This document shows, piece after piece, positions 1 through 8,957 of a stretch of DNA of 64,000 nt. Made by a program: the position numbers and the translations under genes. The stretch is from Robertmurraya siralis. Lineage in GTDB: Bacteria; Bacillota; Bacilli; Bacillales; Cytobacillaceae. The notes under the pieces were generated by a model. It ran no database searches, was not told the DNA's origin, and saw only the letters and a list, made by a program, of their open reading frames with translations. The stretch is from positions 48,749 through 112,748 of the forward strand of contig NZ_SWLZ01000015.1 of assembly GCF_005502275.1 (NCBI RefSeq), in the 5' to 3' direction. Each line of letters begins with the position of its first letter. Position 1 is the stretch's first letter.

Positions 1-288
1 TTCGGCTCTCAAAAATTTATGCAGTTGATGGCCTACTATGATGGCAATCCAGCTGGTATGGTCGACGCTATTATTGGGCATGAAACGGTTGAAATAGACG
101 GCCTTGTTATCTTACCTTCCTATCGCCGTAGAGGAGTAGCAAGCCAACTTCAACAATTTATCATGGAGGAGTTTGCCGACAAACGAATTATTTTAGTAGC
201 AGACGGAGAGGATAGCGTTAAGGAAATGTACAAAAACCAAAATTATCGATACGGTGGATTTAAGTTTGAGGCGTTAAAAGTTTATTAG
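1..288 (+). CDS. GNAT-family N-acetyltransferase, C-terminal part
   Basis: The reading frame is open from the first base, so the true start lies upstream of the window. The visible part has the acetyl-CoA-binding core of the GNAT fold: a beta strand ending in VILPSYRRRGVASQL, which matches the family Q/RxxGxG/A pyrophosphate loop (here RRRGVA), and a C-terminal half with the usual late tyrosine region (MYKNQNYRYGGF). GNAT proteins transfer acetyl groups from acetyl-CoA to amines. The substrate cannot be told from this fragment. It ends 65 bases before the next start. Confidence 0.8.
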   Translation, partial: FGSQKFMQLMAYYDGNPAGMVDAIIGHETVEIDGLVILPSYRRRGVASQLQQFIMEEFADKRIILVADGEDSVKEMYKNQNYRYGGFKFEALKVY

Positions 289-353
289 TTATCCATGTAA
301 ATTTGCCGAAGATAAGATATAATATAAGGCAGTTGAAAGAAGGTGTTATCGAG

Positions 354-722
354 ATGGAAGGAATGGAAAAGCACTACTCAGAGCAAAAGTTTTGGAGCAA
401 ATTAAAGCGATTTGCGTTAAAGGCAGGGCATTCGGTCGTGTATACAGCACTGTTGCTCTATTACACACTTCAGAAGCCTGAGCTGCCTAAAAAAGCGCGC
501 ATAACCATTTTAGCAGCGCTTGGATACTTCATTCTTCCGATTGATTTAATCCCAGACTTTATGGCAGGTGTAGGCTTTACCGATGACTTAGGTGCGCTTG
601 GTGTTGCTTTATTTCAAGTTGCTGTTCATATTGATGATGAAGTAAAAGGGAAAGCTAAAGAAAAGCTCGTTCACTGGTTTGGTACAAATGTTGATACTTC
701 AGAAGTTGATAAAAAAATATAA
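354..722 (+). CDS. DUF1232 (YkvA-type) small membrane protein
   Basis: A protein of 122 residues. The start is placed at ATG 354 because AAAGAAGG lies eight bases upstream; a TTG at 303 is in frame but overlaps a TATAAT-like box at 318-323. The central segment ILAALGYFILPIDLIPDF is the hallmark of DUF1232: a hydrophobic stretch followed by a P-x-D-x-I/L-P-D motif. The family is widespread in Bacillus and its function is unknown. Charged N- and C-termini flank the hydrophobic core, so it is probably membrane associated. Confidence 0.8.
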   Translation: MEGMEKHYSEQKFWSKLKRFALKAGHSVVYTALLLYYTLQKPELPKKARITILAALGYFILPIDLIPDFMAGVGFTDDLGALGVALFQVAVHIDDEVKGKAKEKLVHWFGTNVDTSEVDKKI

Positions 723-929
723 ATCGGCAGCACATGTGTACAGTATTTGAGTGAAAAGTACAGTTCACATTATGTGTTGCTTTCTTTATTTAATTTTGAA
801 TATATCAAGAAAGATAGCCTTTTATTTTTAACTAGCTAGGCAAAATTTAAGTTATTGTATAAGTTTCTGAAAATTGCTATCATTTTATTTGTATAAAATT
901 CAACCTGAGATTGATTGAGGAGGAAGAGC

Positions 930-1871
930 ATGCTTTCTGAGTTTGGAATTGAACAAATAACCATCCCTTTACCTTTCCGACTAAATCATGTCAATTGTTT
1001 TATCGCCGATGGCAGTAATGGAAAAACGGTTTTGGACACAGGGTTACATTCGGAGGTAACAAAAAATATATGGGCTCCGATCGTTGCCAAAAATGACATT
1101 AAAAATATTGTTATTACCCATTACCATCCCGATCATTTTGGTTATGCTGGCAGTTTGCAAAAGTTAACAGGTGCAGATGTGTGGATGACAAAAACAGATG
1201 CTGAAGTTGGTTTAACTTATTGGGAAAGCTCATCATTAAAGAGGAAGCGTCAAGACTATTTTACATGCGGTCTTCCACGAGAATTAATGGATCAGCTCAT
1301 GACCGATGAAGAAAGTTTCACTGCGCGGGTTGAGCCATATCCTGTTGTCCAGCATGAAGTTGTCGAAGGAATGAAAATCATGTTTGGGAAGCTAGAGTTT
1401 GAAGTCATGTTCACACCTGGACATTCTGATGGATTATTTGTTTTATATAATAAGGAGAATAGTATTCTTTTCTCAACCGATCATATTCTTCCGAAAGTAT
1501 CACCAAATATTTCTTACAGATTTAGAGGGAATCCCAATCCATTGCAATCATTCATTACCTCTTTGGAGAAGATTAAAAAATTAAATGCACAATATGTGTT
1601 CCCGTCGCACTTTAAGCCTTTTAAAAATGCTAATAGCCGCATTGATGAGTTGATTGATCATCATGAAGAACGGCTGGAGTTTACATATCATATCGTTAAG
1701 CAGCCAGCAACAGTATATGAAGTGACCATCTCATTATTTCAACATTTAAATCTTCATCAAATGAGATTTGCTATAGGTGAGGCTCTGGCCCATTTAGAAT
1801 ATTTGGTTGCTAATAATCAATGTCGGAAATATCTTTCTGATGACGGTACATGGCATTATGAGGCAGTTTAA
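930..1871 (+). CDS. MBL-fold metallo-hydrolase
   Basis: A protein of 313 residues. It starts at ATG 930 behind GAGGAGG; the TTG at 915 lies before that ribosome site. THYHPDHFG near residue 67 is the metallo-beta-lactamase HxHxDH metal motif, and the later ligands are visible in TPGHSDG (His), STDHI (Asp) and PSHFKPF (His). The C-terminal 80 residues (HHEERLEFTYHIV onward) form the winged-helix-like tail seen in many MBL hydrolases of this size. The substrate is unknown. It precedes the RNA-repair pair by 93 bases, but an own promoter for hen1 is possible and no functional link is shown. Confidence 0.85.
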   Translation: MLSEFGIEQITIPLPFRLNHVNCFIADGSNGKTVLDTGLHSEVTKNIWAPIVAKNDIKNIVITHYHPDHFGYAGSLQKLTGADVWMTKTDAEVGLTYWESSSLKRKRQDYFTCGLPRELMDQLMTDEESFTARVEPYPVVQHEVVEGMKIMFGKLEFEVMFTPGHSDGLFVLYNKENSILFSTDHILPKVSPNISYRFRGNPNPLQSFITSLEKIKKLNAQYVFPSHFKPFKNANSRIDELIDHHEERLEFTYHIVKQPATVYEVTISLFQHLNLHQMRFAIGEALAHLEYLVANNQCRKYLSDDGTWHYEAV

Positions 1872-1964
1872 TTACGGTGTCAAAAAGTCAATTTTTATGA
1901 TCTTTGGACTCACAGGAAGTCAAATTACAAATTATGCGTAAAAAAGATAGTAGGTGTTCATACG

Positions 1965-3326
1965 GTGCAATTAACAATTAGAGCGTCAGGACGGGATGTT
2001 CAGGTGCTTTCGTACTTATTGGCAAAAAATCCAAACCATCTTTATGAAAGACAAGTAAATAACCATTTCGTACGGATGTTTTTTAGTAAGTTTTCAAAAG
2101 AGGAAGTGGAAGTGACCTTTTTTGTCACACCGGATCCAATCGAACTTTCAAGGAATAATTCTGAAAGATACGAGATAACTTCATATATTAATGATCGTGA
2201 ATTTGTTGTTAGTAGCATCTTTTGTACATTTTTAAGATCTGCTCTTGCAACTGCATTGAATGGAAAGCCACATGAAGAATATGAGCATTGGGTAAATCAT
2301 CGATTTAATCTACAATTTAGCTTTGGTCCACTTTCTTCTCAATTATCTGATAATGATATTATCGATTTATTTGCTCCAATGGGGTATAAAACGACCATTT
2401 CTGCTGGAGAAATCGACTATCATATGAATTTCAAAACTAAAAGCTCTGCCAGATATATTACGGTTGAAGGTTTAACAACGCTGCAAATGGGGCTCCGGCA
2501 GTTATTTGTGTTGATTCCTGTTTTAGATAATTATAAGCATTATTACATTGATGATAAAGAAATAGAAAAGTTAGAAAGATATGGAGAAGGTTGGCTTGAT
2601 GTACATCCGCAAAGAGAGTTTATATTACGCCAAGCATTACGATTTAAAGATCTGTACAGCTTAGTGGAAAAGCAAACTGAGAAAGGTTCAAATAATCAAG
2701 ACAATAATGATGAAATAAGAACTATGAGATTAAATGATCTGAGATACGAGAAAATTATTGATAGTATTCGACAAATTCCCTTTAAAGATAGTATTGTAGA
2801 CTTTGGTTCTGGTGAAGGGAAATTATCTGTTCAACTAGGATTTATAGAAGGGGTTAAAGAAATTTTAGCAGTGGAACCGTCAGAATCTGCTTCCATAAAA
2901 GCTTTAAAACGTTATGAGAAAATGGCACGGAAAGAAAATTTTTTAATGCCAGAACAAATCATAGGTTCTCTTTTTTATTTTGATGAAAGATTAAAAAATA
3001 AAGATATTGTAATCCTTTGTGAGGTAATCGAACATATCGACAAGCACCGACTCCCGAAAATCATGAAAACCATTTTAAATGATTACAAGCCTAAGGTAGT
3101 CATGATTACGACGCCAAATCAAGAATATAATAAAGTGTATAAAATGAATGAAGAGTATCGACACCCGGATCATCGCTTTGAGTGGACGAGAGACGAATTT
3201 CGTGAATGGTGTGAAATCCAAAATGGAAAAAATGATTACGAATTAACTTTTGATGGGATAGGTGAGGAGCACGAACTTTACGGCACCCCTACACAAATGT
3301 GTTTGTTTATGAGAAAGGAGCAGTAA
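1965..3326 (+). CDS. hen1: Bacterial Hen1, 3'-terminal RNA ribose 2'-O-methyltransferase
   Basis: A protein of 453 residues with a GTG start. Bacterial Hen1 methylates the 2'-OH at the 3' end of a cleaved RNA before ligation, so that the repaired site resists a second cut by a ribotoxin. The N-terminal half (1 to about 240) matches the bacterial Hen1 N-domain that contacts and activates the Pnkp ligase module. The C-terminal half is a SAM methyltransferase with motif I VDFGSGEGKLS. It carries the Hen1 metal-binding residues: E and H of CEVIEHID, and a late histidine in HPDHRFEWTRDEF. It ends two bases before the pnkp start, so the two genes are co-translated. Length is close to the family norm. 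Confidence 0.95.
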   Translation: MQLTIRASGRDVQVLSYLLAKNPNHLYERQVNNHFVRMFFSKFSKEEVEVTFFVTPDPIELSRNNSERYEITSYINDREFVVSSIFCTFLRSALATALNGKPHEEYEHWVNHRFNLQFSFGPLSSQLSDNDIIDLFAPMGYKTTISAGEIDYHMNFKTKSSARYITVEGLTTLQMGLRQLFVLIPVLDNYKHYYIDDKEIEKLERYGEGWLDVHPQREFILRQALRFKDLYSLVEKQTEKGSNNQDNNDEIRTMRLNDLRYEKIIDSIRQIPFKDSIVDFGSGEGKLSVQLGFIEGVKEILAVEPSESASIKALKRYEKMARKENFLMPEQIIGSLFYFDERLKNKDIVILCEVIEHIDKHRLPKIMKTILNDYKPKVVMITTPNQEYNKVYKMNEEYRHPDHRFEWTRDEFREWCEIQNGKNDYELTFDGIGEEHELYGTPTQMCLFMRKEQ

Positions 3327-3328
3327 AC

Positions 3329-5923
3329 ATGGAAATTGTGCTACCTTATGCAGGAATTATCCTACTTATTGGCCCTTCAAATAGCGGGAAATCTACTTTT
3401 TTAAAACATTTAATAAACAGAGGTAAGATTCTTCCATCTGAGATAGCAAGTTCTGATAATTTTAGAATATTAGTAGGTGATGTTCAATTTATTGATTGGA
3501 AACAACGGTCTCATGATGAAGCCAATAGTCTTTATGATCAATATCAACAAGTTTCTGCAGAAGCTTTTACGCTAATGGATGAGTTAATTGAAACTAGATG
3601 TAGATTAAACAAACTAACTATTGTCGATGCAACCCATCTTAATCCTGAAGACCGCAAAAGATATATTGCGATCGCTGAGAAAAATCATGTGCCGATTATG
3701 GCTCTAGTCATGGATGTCGATCTGAATATTTTGCTTGAAAGAGATAATAGCCGTGAACATCCAAGAGGTAGCAGGAGAATAAAACAGCAATATCAAATAT
3801 TTAAAAGCGGGAGACGTTTCATAAAGAAAGAAGGATATTTCGCTCATTATTTTATCTCCAATACGGATGAAGTAGAAGTAACTAGGAGAAGGGGTAATCC
3901 GCTTTATTTAGCAGCCGACAATGGAATAGATATAATCGGGGATATACATGGCTGTTATGATGAGCTAATTCTTCTACTGGAAAAGCTAGGTTATGTAAAA
4001 AATCCGGAAGGTTTTTACATTCACCCAACAGGAAGAAAGTTTCTGTCACTTGGAGACATTATGAGCAAAGGACCCAAATCTTTGCAAACTTTGGAGTTTT
4101 TCTTACGTCATTCAAAAGAAAAACTTGCTTATATGATAGATAGCAATCACGGGTGGAAAATTGCCCGTTGGTTAGATGGGAGAAACGTAACGTTAACTCA
4201 CGGGGATGAAAATGTAGAGAAAGAGCTGAAGAAGTATGCAGAAGTAATGGGTAAAGATAAAGCTGATGACTTCAAAGTGGAATTAAAGCATTTCCTTCTT
4301 AAAGCCCCATCCCATTATGTTTTAACGAAGAACAGTATCCCAACAGTTGTGTGTACCCATGCTGGGATTAAAGATGAATTTATTGGCAAACAGTCTTATA
4401 AAATTAGTGATTTTTGCCGTTATGGAGATGTGGACGGATTAGACGAAAATGGCAGACCAAAACGGAAGGATTGGACAATTCATCATCATAATAGCACGTT
4501 GATCGTTTGGGGACATGATCCTAAGCTAAAACCGTTAATGATCAACAATACGATTAATATTGATCAAGGAGTCGTTTTTGGAGGTCAGTTAACAGCTTTT
4601 CGTTATCCAGAAAAGGAAGTTATTTCTGTTCAAGCAAAAGAAGTATATTCCCATGAAAAAAATAATCCTTTAATAGAAGAAAAGAAAAAAAGACTAGATC
4701 CTCCGAATATAGGGAATTTTCTAAATGGGTATACCGTTTTAACCGAAGCTTTAGGTCAAATACAAATACCTAAGGAGCATATTGTTCCATCAATTGACAC
4801 CGTATCGCATTTTACTATCCCGATTGAAGAGATGGTCTATATTCCACCTACGATGAGTCCTGCGCCAACTCCTTCCACATTAGAGGACTACCTAGAACAT
4901 CCGAGAGAAGTAATAGACTACTATCGAAGCATGGGAATTGAACGTATGGTCGCTGAGAAGAAACATATGGGCAGCAGGGGGATTTTATTTTTATTCAAGG
5001 ATAAGGAAACAGCTCTTCAATATATTGGTCGCAAAACGTTAGGAATTATATATACGCGGACAGGCAGGAGATTTTTTAATGAAGAGATGGAGTTAAAAGT
5101 AGTATCGAAACTAAATAATAGTTTAGTCAAAAGTGATTATTTTGCAAAAAATAATACCGATTTTCTTCTTTTAGATGCTGAAATTATGCCGTGGAATTTA
5201 AAAGCGAAAGAACTGATTGTTAGTCAGTATGCCCATGTCTCGGAACAGGCAATATTAGATCGAAGTCTATTAAAGGAGAGGCTTGAAAATGCAGTAGAGA
5301 ATAATAAAGAACTAAAGTCATGGCTCAAAGAATATGAAGAGAAACTATCAAATGCCCATGTCTTCAAGGAAGTTTTCCAGAAATACTGCTGGGAAATTAA
5401 CGAGATTCATCAAATTCAAATTGCTCCTTTCCATTTACTAGCCCATAGTCATGAAACATTCTTTAATAAACCGCATACTTGGCATATGGAAAAGAACAAG
5501 CAACTTACATTAGTAGATAATCTTTTTGTTGAAACGGAATATATGATTATAGACGATCCAAAGAGTGAAGAAGCGGTAATCAAATGGTGGGAATTGATCA
5601 CCGATGATGGACATGAAGGAATCGTTATTAAACCAGAAACATTTATGTCTAAATCGAAGGGAAGGCTTGTGCAGCCTGCTATAAAAGTAAGGGGGAGGAA
5701 GTATCTTAATATTATTTATGGAATGGATTATTTACGGGCAGAGAATTTAAAAAGGCTAAAGAAACGAAATACAGGAAAGAAGCAAAAGCTTGCTTTAAAA
5801 GAATTCGCCTTAGGGTTAGAAGGAGTCGAAAGATTCGTCAAAGGAGAATCGATTTCAAGAGTGCATGAATGTGTCCTCGGTGTTCTAGCGATGGAATCGG
5901 ATCCTGTTGATCCAAGATTGTAA
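3329..5923 (+). CDS. pnkp: Pnkp: polynucleotide kinase, 2',3'-phosphatase and RNA ligase-like adenylyltransferase
   Basis: A protein of 864 residues, very close to the Clostridium thermocellum Pnkp. Start ATG 3329 follows AAAGGAG. Three modules are visible in order. First is a kinase with P-loop GPSNSGKST (Lys21, Ser22), which phosphorylates the 5'-OH end. Second is a metallophosphoesterase with GDIHGC (Asp205, His207), GDIMSKGP, SNHGWK and late histidines in THAG and GHDP, which removes the 2',3'-cyclic phosphate. Third is a nucleotidyltransferase with motif I KHMGSRG (nucleophile Lys about 545) and a late K-x-R (IKVRGRKY). The order matches the known bacterial RNA-repair enzyme, which needs Hen1 to complete ligation. 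No separate Rnl gene is seen here. Confidence 0.95.
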   Translation: MEIVLPYAGIILLIGPSNSGKSTFLKHLINRGKILPSEIASSDNFRILVGDVQFIDWKQRSHDEANSLYDQYQQVSAEAFTLMDELIETRCRLNKLTIVDATHLNPEDRKRYIAIAEKNHVPIMALVMDVDLNILLERDNSREHPRGSRRIKQQYQIFKSGRRFIKKEGYFAHYFISNTDEVEVTRRRGNPLYLAADNGIDIIGDIHGCYDELILLLEKLGYVKNPEGFYIHPTGRKFLSLGDIMSKGPKSLQTLEFFLRHSKEKLAYMIDSNHGWKIARWLDGRNVTLTHGDENVEKELKKYAEVMGKDKADDFKVELKHFLLKAPSHYVLTKNSIPTVVCTHAGIKDEFIGKQSYKISDFCRYGDVDGLDENGRPKRKDWTIHHHNSTLIVWGHDPKLKPLMINNTINIDQGVVFGGQLTAFRYPEKEVISVQAKEVYSHEKNNPLIEEKKKRLDPPNIGNFLNGYTVLTEALGQIQIPKEHIVPSIDTVSHFTIPIEEMVYIPPTMSPAPTPSTLEDYLEHPREVIDYYRSMGIERMVAEKKHMGSRGILFLFKDKETALQYIGRKTLGIIYTRTGRRFFNEEMELKVVSKLNNSLVKSDYFAKNNTDFLLLDAEIMPWNLKAKELIVSQYAHVSEQAILDRSLLKERLENAVENNKELKSWLKEYEEKLSNAHVFKEVFQKYCWEINEIHQIQIAPFHLLAHSHETFFNKPHTWHMEKNKQLTLVDNLFVETEYMIIDDPKSEEAVIKWWELITDDGHEGIVIKPETFMSKSKGRLVQPAIKVRGRKYLNIIYGMDYLRAENLKRLKKRNTGKKQKLALKEFALGLEGVERFVKGESISRVHECVLGVLAMESDPVDPRL

Positions 5924-5970
5924 CAGAGTGATGGAATAACTAAGTGAGCGTTGAAAAATATGGAGCAGAG

Positions 5971-6002
5971 CAAAAAGAGCAGGAGTATTTCTGCTCTTTT
6001 TG
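5971..6002 (+). terminator. Rho-independent terminator after hen1-pnkp
   Basis: A perfect 12-bp stem (CAAAAAGAGCAG with its complement) with an eight-base loop; the right arm ends in a T run. It closes the RNA-repair operon. Confidence 0.85.
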
Positions 6003-6157
6003 TACAATCTCGGTCTTTTCATTTTAATAATATTGTTTTACATAAGAGGCTTCTAAAGTTTTAAGAGAGTTTGTATTTTTAATTTGGAAAGGAGAGTAAA
6101 AAAATCTTGTTGAGGAGAATTTTGACATGAGTAAGTTAGAAAGTATTTTATCATTTC

Positions 6158-6469
6158 TTATGTTTCTTCGATTTTCTCCGTCTTTTTTTCCTCAACAGTA
6201 ATGATCTTTCTCTTTCCATTTCTTCCCCCTAAAGTTTGTTTAAACATTTGATGCCCAAGAACGGCTACTCCAGCTGCAATGATGCCATTCAGAATTGCGT
6301 CTGCGGAAAAGCCAAAAGCAAATGTTCCAATCGTAATTGATAAACCTAAGAGAATCCAGATAATTGTCCAATTTGCAATCTTTGGAGTTTGCTTTAAGGC
6401 GTAACCAATTACCCACAGTGCAGGGACAAGAATATAATAGTTTTTGTTTAAGAAATCTAGTAAATCCAT
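6158..6469 (-). CDS. Phage-type holin family protein (Phage_holin_5_2-like)
   Basis: A protein of 103 residues with a strong GGAGG seven bases before ATG. The N-terminus (MDLLDFLNKNYYILVPALW) and the three hydrophobic segments ending in a short lysine/glutamate-rich tail match the small phage holin family often found as single chromosomal genes in Bacillus. Holins form membrane lesions that release a lysin, but no endolysin or other phage gene is next to it, so the role here is uncertain. The family call rests on length, topology and the N-terminal motif, and I could not check it by search. Confidence 0.65.
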   Translation of the reverse strand: MDLLDFLNKNYYILVPALWVIGYALKQTPKIANWTIIWILLGLSITIGTFAFGFSADAILNGIIAAGVAVLGHQMFKQTLGGRNGKRKIITVEEKKTEKIEET

Positions 6470-7308
6470 AAATAAACCTCCTTTTTTCTGAGTCTATTTT
6501 TAATCTTTTTCGTTTATGGTACGGTGGTAGATTTATTTTAATTAGAAGTCTAGTTTAAAGAAATCGACCCAGCTAATAGATGGTACGTACAATATTATAT
6601 GCCGGACTTATCTTAATGCTTGTTCATTTGCAATAGAGAAGTAGTGTGACAAACGTTATTTAATTATAATATTCAGAATATATTGATGTATTGTATGCGC
6701 TTTCATCACGCTCATTTTAATTCTTGTCATTTGGAGCATAGAAAGAAGCAATCACATTTTTCGGAAAAATGCCCCACCTTAAAATTGAAGAATATGTAAG
6801 TAAAATAGAGACTGGATAGCGATAGTGTTTATCTTTTTTATGAAAGTAGCATGAATTTTTTTGAGCAATACATGATGTAACAACAATGGTCGTCAACAAA
6901 CGAATCCCAAGTGAAGAAGATGGTGAATTTATAACAAGAAAAAAGAAAATGAGTATACATATCGTTTAAAAATTGAAAAGTTATTTCCAAAAAAAGAAAA
7001 GTTGTGATTCCAGTGTTCGATTCTGATATTTCGACAATAGACGACTTAACAAAGATTACAAAGTTCTTAAATAGGAGCTGAATAAAAGCGAAATGAAGTA
7101 GCTGAGTAGTACCTTATCTTGCAGGAGTGCTTCGAAATTTTAAAACTGCTAAATTCAAGTCTTGGTAAATTTTTGTTAGAAAGGAAATAAATCGCTTGAA
7201 GCAAAAGGTTACTTGGATCTTGAAAGATTAGTCCATTTAAGGGGATTGTTGTCAGCCTCCAGAAAACAAATATCCCGAGCGGACTCACGGTGGCTATTTC
7301 ATCTAGCA
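6470..7308. other. Intergenic stretch with traces of decayed coding DNA
   Basis: About 0.84 kb without a convincing gene. Short open pieces with protein-like composition appear in changing frames: from ATG 6886 (VVNKRIPSEEDGEFITRKK), then one frame over (EYTYRLKIEKLFPKKEK), then VIPVFDSDISTIDDLTKITK after a stop. This pattern suggests a frameshifted, dead gene on the plus strand around 6880-7082. I do not recognise the family. Two longer minus-strand frames here have no good start and look like chance. Confidence 0.35.
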
Positions 7309-7332
7309 CTCCATCATAATGGAGCTTTTTTC
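7309..7332 (+). terminator. Small hairpin with T run
   Basis: CTCCAT and ATGGAG form a six-bp stem with a CATA loop, followed by C and six T. It lies just upstream of the DUF1659 gene and separates it from the decayed stretch. Confidence 0.5.
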
Positions 7333-7388
7333 TCCCTGCCCTTTTTTTACTCTTCACTATATATAAAGGGTGGAGGGAGGTGAAAAAG

Positions 7389-7607
7389 ATGGCAGAAGCG
7401 ATAATTCTAGATTCAAAGCTACGAATATTGTTTGAGATAGGTTTGAATGAAAAAGGAGAACCGCTCTACAAGGCGAAGACTTATAGCAATATTGATAAAA
7501 ATGCAACGGCTGACCAGCTATTCGAAACTGCGCAAGCGTTGGGACAGTTATCAGTCTATCCGGTTCTGGGTGTAGAGCGTACGGATAATTTTGAAATTGT
7601 AGGTTAG
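7389..7607 (+). CDS. DUF1659 domain protein
   Basis: A protein of 72 residues. ATG 7389 sits six bases behind GGAGGGAGGTG; an in-frame GTG at 7380 is part of that ribosome site. The sequence (MAEAIILDSKLRILFEIG, then TYSNIDKNATADQLFETAQAL and a C-terminal VERTDNFEIVG) matches the small DUF1659 family. Function is unknown. In Bacillaceae it is regularly followed by a DUF2922 gene and a YvrJ gene, as here. Confidence 0.85.
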   Translation: MAEAIILDSKLRILFEIGLNEKGEPLYKAKTYSNIDKNATADQLFETAQALGQLSVYPVLGVERTDNFEIVG

Positions 7608-7663
7608 CGTGTAAAGCTTTTGTTTTTTGTAGGATATGCAGTTTTAGATGAGGAGGTGAAAAT

Positions 7664-7879
7664 ATGGCGAAAACATTGGAGTTACAGTTTCTTACAGAAT
7701 TTGGACAAAGTCAAAATCTGACCGTAGATGCGCCGAAAGGACCGATTGATGAGGCTGAGGTGAAAGCAGCAATGGAAGCTATTATCGCTTCAAATGCTTT
7801 CCGTAGTTCAAAAGGAAGATTGGCGAATATAAAAGGTGCCCGTGTGATTGAGCGAAATGTTACGGAATATGAGATTTAA
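7664..7879 (+). CDS. DUF2922 domain protein
   Basis: A protein of 71 residues with AGGAGGTG before ATG. The pattern MAKTLELQFLTEFGQ, then DAPKGPIDEAEVKAAM and a C-terminal KGARVIERNVTEYEI, is that of DUF2922. It lies 56 bases after the DUF1659 gene and is closed by a terminator hairpin at 7889. The function is unknown. Confidence 0.85.
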   Translation: MAKTLELQFLTEFGQSQNLTVDAPKGPIDEAEVKAAMEAIIASNAFRSSKGRLANIKGARVIERNVTEYEI

Positions 7880-7888
7880 TTTTTGCGG

Positions 7889-7921
7889 AGGAGCCGGGAG
7901 AAGAACAATCTGGCTCCTTTT
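7889..7921 (+). terminator. Terminator after the DUF2922 gene
   Basis: AGGAGCC pairs with GGCTCCT across a 16-base loop and is followed by TTTT. The short U run makes it a moderate terminator, so some read-through to the YvrJ gene is possible. Confidence 0.6.
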
Positions 7922-8094
7922 GAAATCTTAGTATTGAACCAGTAGTAGATCAGATCCAAATGCCTTAGTGTTATTTTGAAATAAAAAAAGAACAACAGCA
8001 CAACGTATATTTTCGGGAAAATGAGAAAACTACAACGAGCCAGAAAAACTAGAGCATTTAAAAGCTGCCTATATAAGGAGAGGAGGAGAGAGAG

Positions 8095-8232
8095 GTGGAG
8101 CAATTCATTCCATTCATAAGCGAGGTAGGGTTTCCAATTATCGTTACCCTTTACTTACTTTATCGAATCGAGGCAAAGCTGGATGTAGTTGTGCAATCTA
8201 TTCTAAGCCTCCCTGAGCAATTAAAAGAATAG
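8095..8232 (+). CDS. YvrJ family small membrane protein
   Basis: A 45-residue protein starting at GTG 8095 behind AAGGAGAGGAGGAG. Its sequence has the full YvrJ pattern: a short polar N-terminus, EVGFPIIVTLYLLYRIE as one membrane segment, then KLDVVVQSILSLPEQLKE. It is the usual third member after DUF1659 and DUF2922. Function unknown. Confidence 0.85.
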   Translation: MEQFIPFISEVGFPIIVTLYLLYRIEAKLDVVVQSILSLPEQLKE

Positions 8233-8367
8233 GCAAATTTGAATTCATGTTCAAATGAAGAATCTAATCTGAGAAAACTAAGATAGAATAATAATTTTTC
8301 GGGATGTTTTGTCATGTTTCGACACGTTTAAACATTGATATATAAGGGTTTGTCGGATTTATCCACA

Positions 8368-8396
8368 TTGACAGAATTAACTGAAAATGTTATATT
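8368..8396 (+). promoter_or_regulatory. Sigma-A promoter for the cold-shock gene with a long leader
   Basis: TTGACA at 8368-8373, a 17-base spacer and TATATT at 8391-8396. Transcription from about 8403 would give a leader of roughly 220 bases before the csp start, as is common for cold-shock genes. A GGCAC/GTGCC hairpin at 8587-8603 sits just before the ribosome site. Bases 8233-8367 hold nothing I recognise. Confidence 0.65.
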
Positions 8397-8624
8397 AAAA
8401 ACAGCCGTTAGCACGTGTTTGTTTTTTCAAGACACTTGTTCCAAAATGTTTCGAATGATTTCACAATCTAAAGGTACTAGAATAATGTAGTTTGATAATC
8501 CATTATTCATAGATGAAAGCCTTTACGAAATGGACTCGAGTAATGTAAGAAGATGCAATACGTTGTAAATGGTGAATTTTACACATGGCACTTATCCTGT
8601 GCCGATTTAGGAGGATTTTTTTTC

Positions 8625-8825
8625 ATGAAAAACGGTAAAGTAAAATGGTTTAATGCAGAAAAAGGGTTTGGATTCATCGAATCTGAAGATGGAAATGATG
8701 TATTTGTACATTACTCTGCTATTCAGGCTGAAGGATTCAAAACATTAGAAGAAGGCCAAGAAGTATCTTTTGAGGTTGTTGAAGGTGCTCGTGGGCCGCA
8801 AGCGGCTAATGTGGTAAAACTTTAA
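8625..8825 (+). CDS. Cold-shock protein, CspB/CspD type
   Basis: A protein of 66 residues. ATG 8625 follows TTTAGGAGG; a longer in-frame start at 8553 has no ribosome site and would lie inside the leader. RNP-1 (KGFGFI) and RNP-2 (VFVHYSAI) motifs are intact, and the C-terminus [11 protein letters not shown] is typical of Bacillus Csp proteins. These bind single-stranded RNA and DNA and melt RNA structure at low temperature. It resembles both CspB and CspD of B. subtilis, so I give no symbol. Confidence 0.95.
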   Translation: MKNGKVKWFNAEKGFGFIESEDGNDVFVHYSAIQAEGFKTLEEGQEVSFEVVEGARGPQAANVVKL

Positions 8826-8842
8826 TTTAATTGTAAATGTTG

Positions 8843-8873
8843 AACGGCTCAACCTCGTGGTTGGGCTGTTTTT
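8843..8873 (+). terminator. Terminator after csp
   Basis: An 11-bp stem containing one or two G-U pairs (CGGCTCAACC with GGTTGGGCTG), a TCGT loop and five T. Confidence 0.9.
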
Positions 8874-8901
8874 AGGTTATCCGGAATCCTGTAATTGTAA
8901 A

Positions 8902-8930
8902 GTTTCATCACTCTCTAAAACTGGTATAAT
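8902..8930 (+). promoter_or_regulatory. Promoter of sbcDC
   Basis: TATAAT at 8925-8930 is preceded by TGG, giving an extended -10. The -35 (GTTTCA, 17-base spacing) is poor. It lies 27 bases before the sbcD start. Confidence 0.55.
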
Positions 8931-8957
8931 GATGAAAGATAAGATGGGGTGAGAATG

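Noticed and set aside
6127..6201. A 24-codon plus-strand frame (MSKLESILSFLMFLRF) behind GAGGAG
   Set aside because: It lies over the 3' end of the minus-strand holin gene, is very short and matches nothing.
7067..7357. A 96-codon minus-strand frame
   Set aside because: No ribosome site fits and the protein is not family-like; the area looks decayed.
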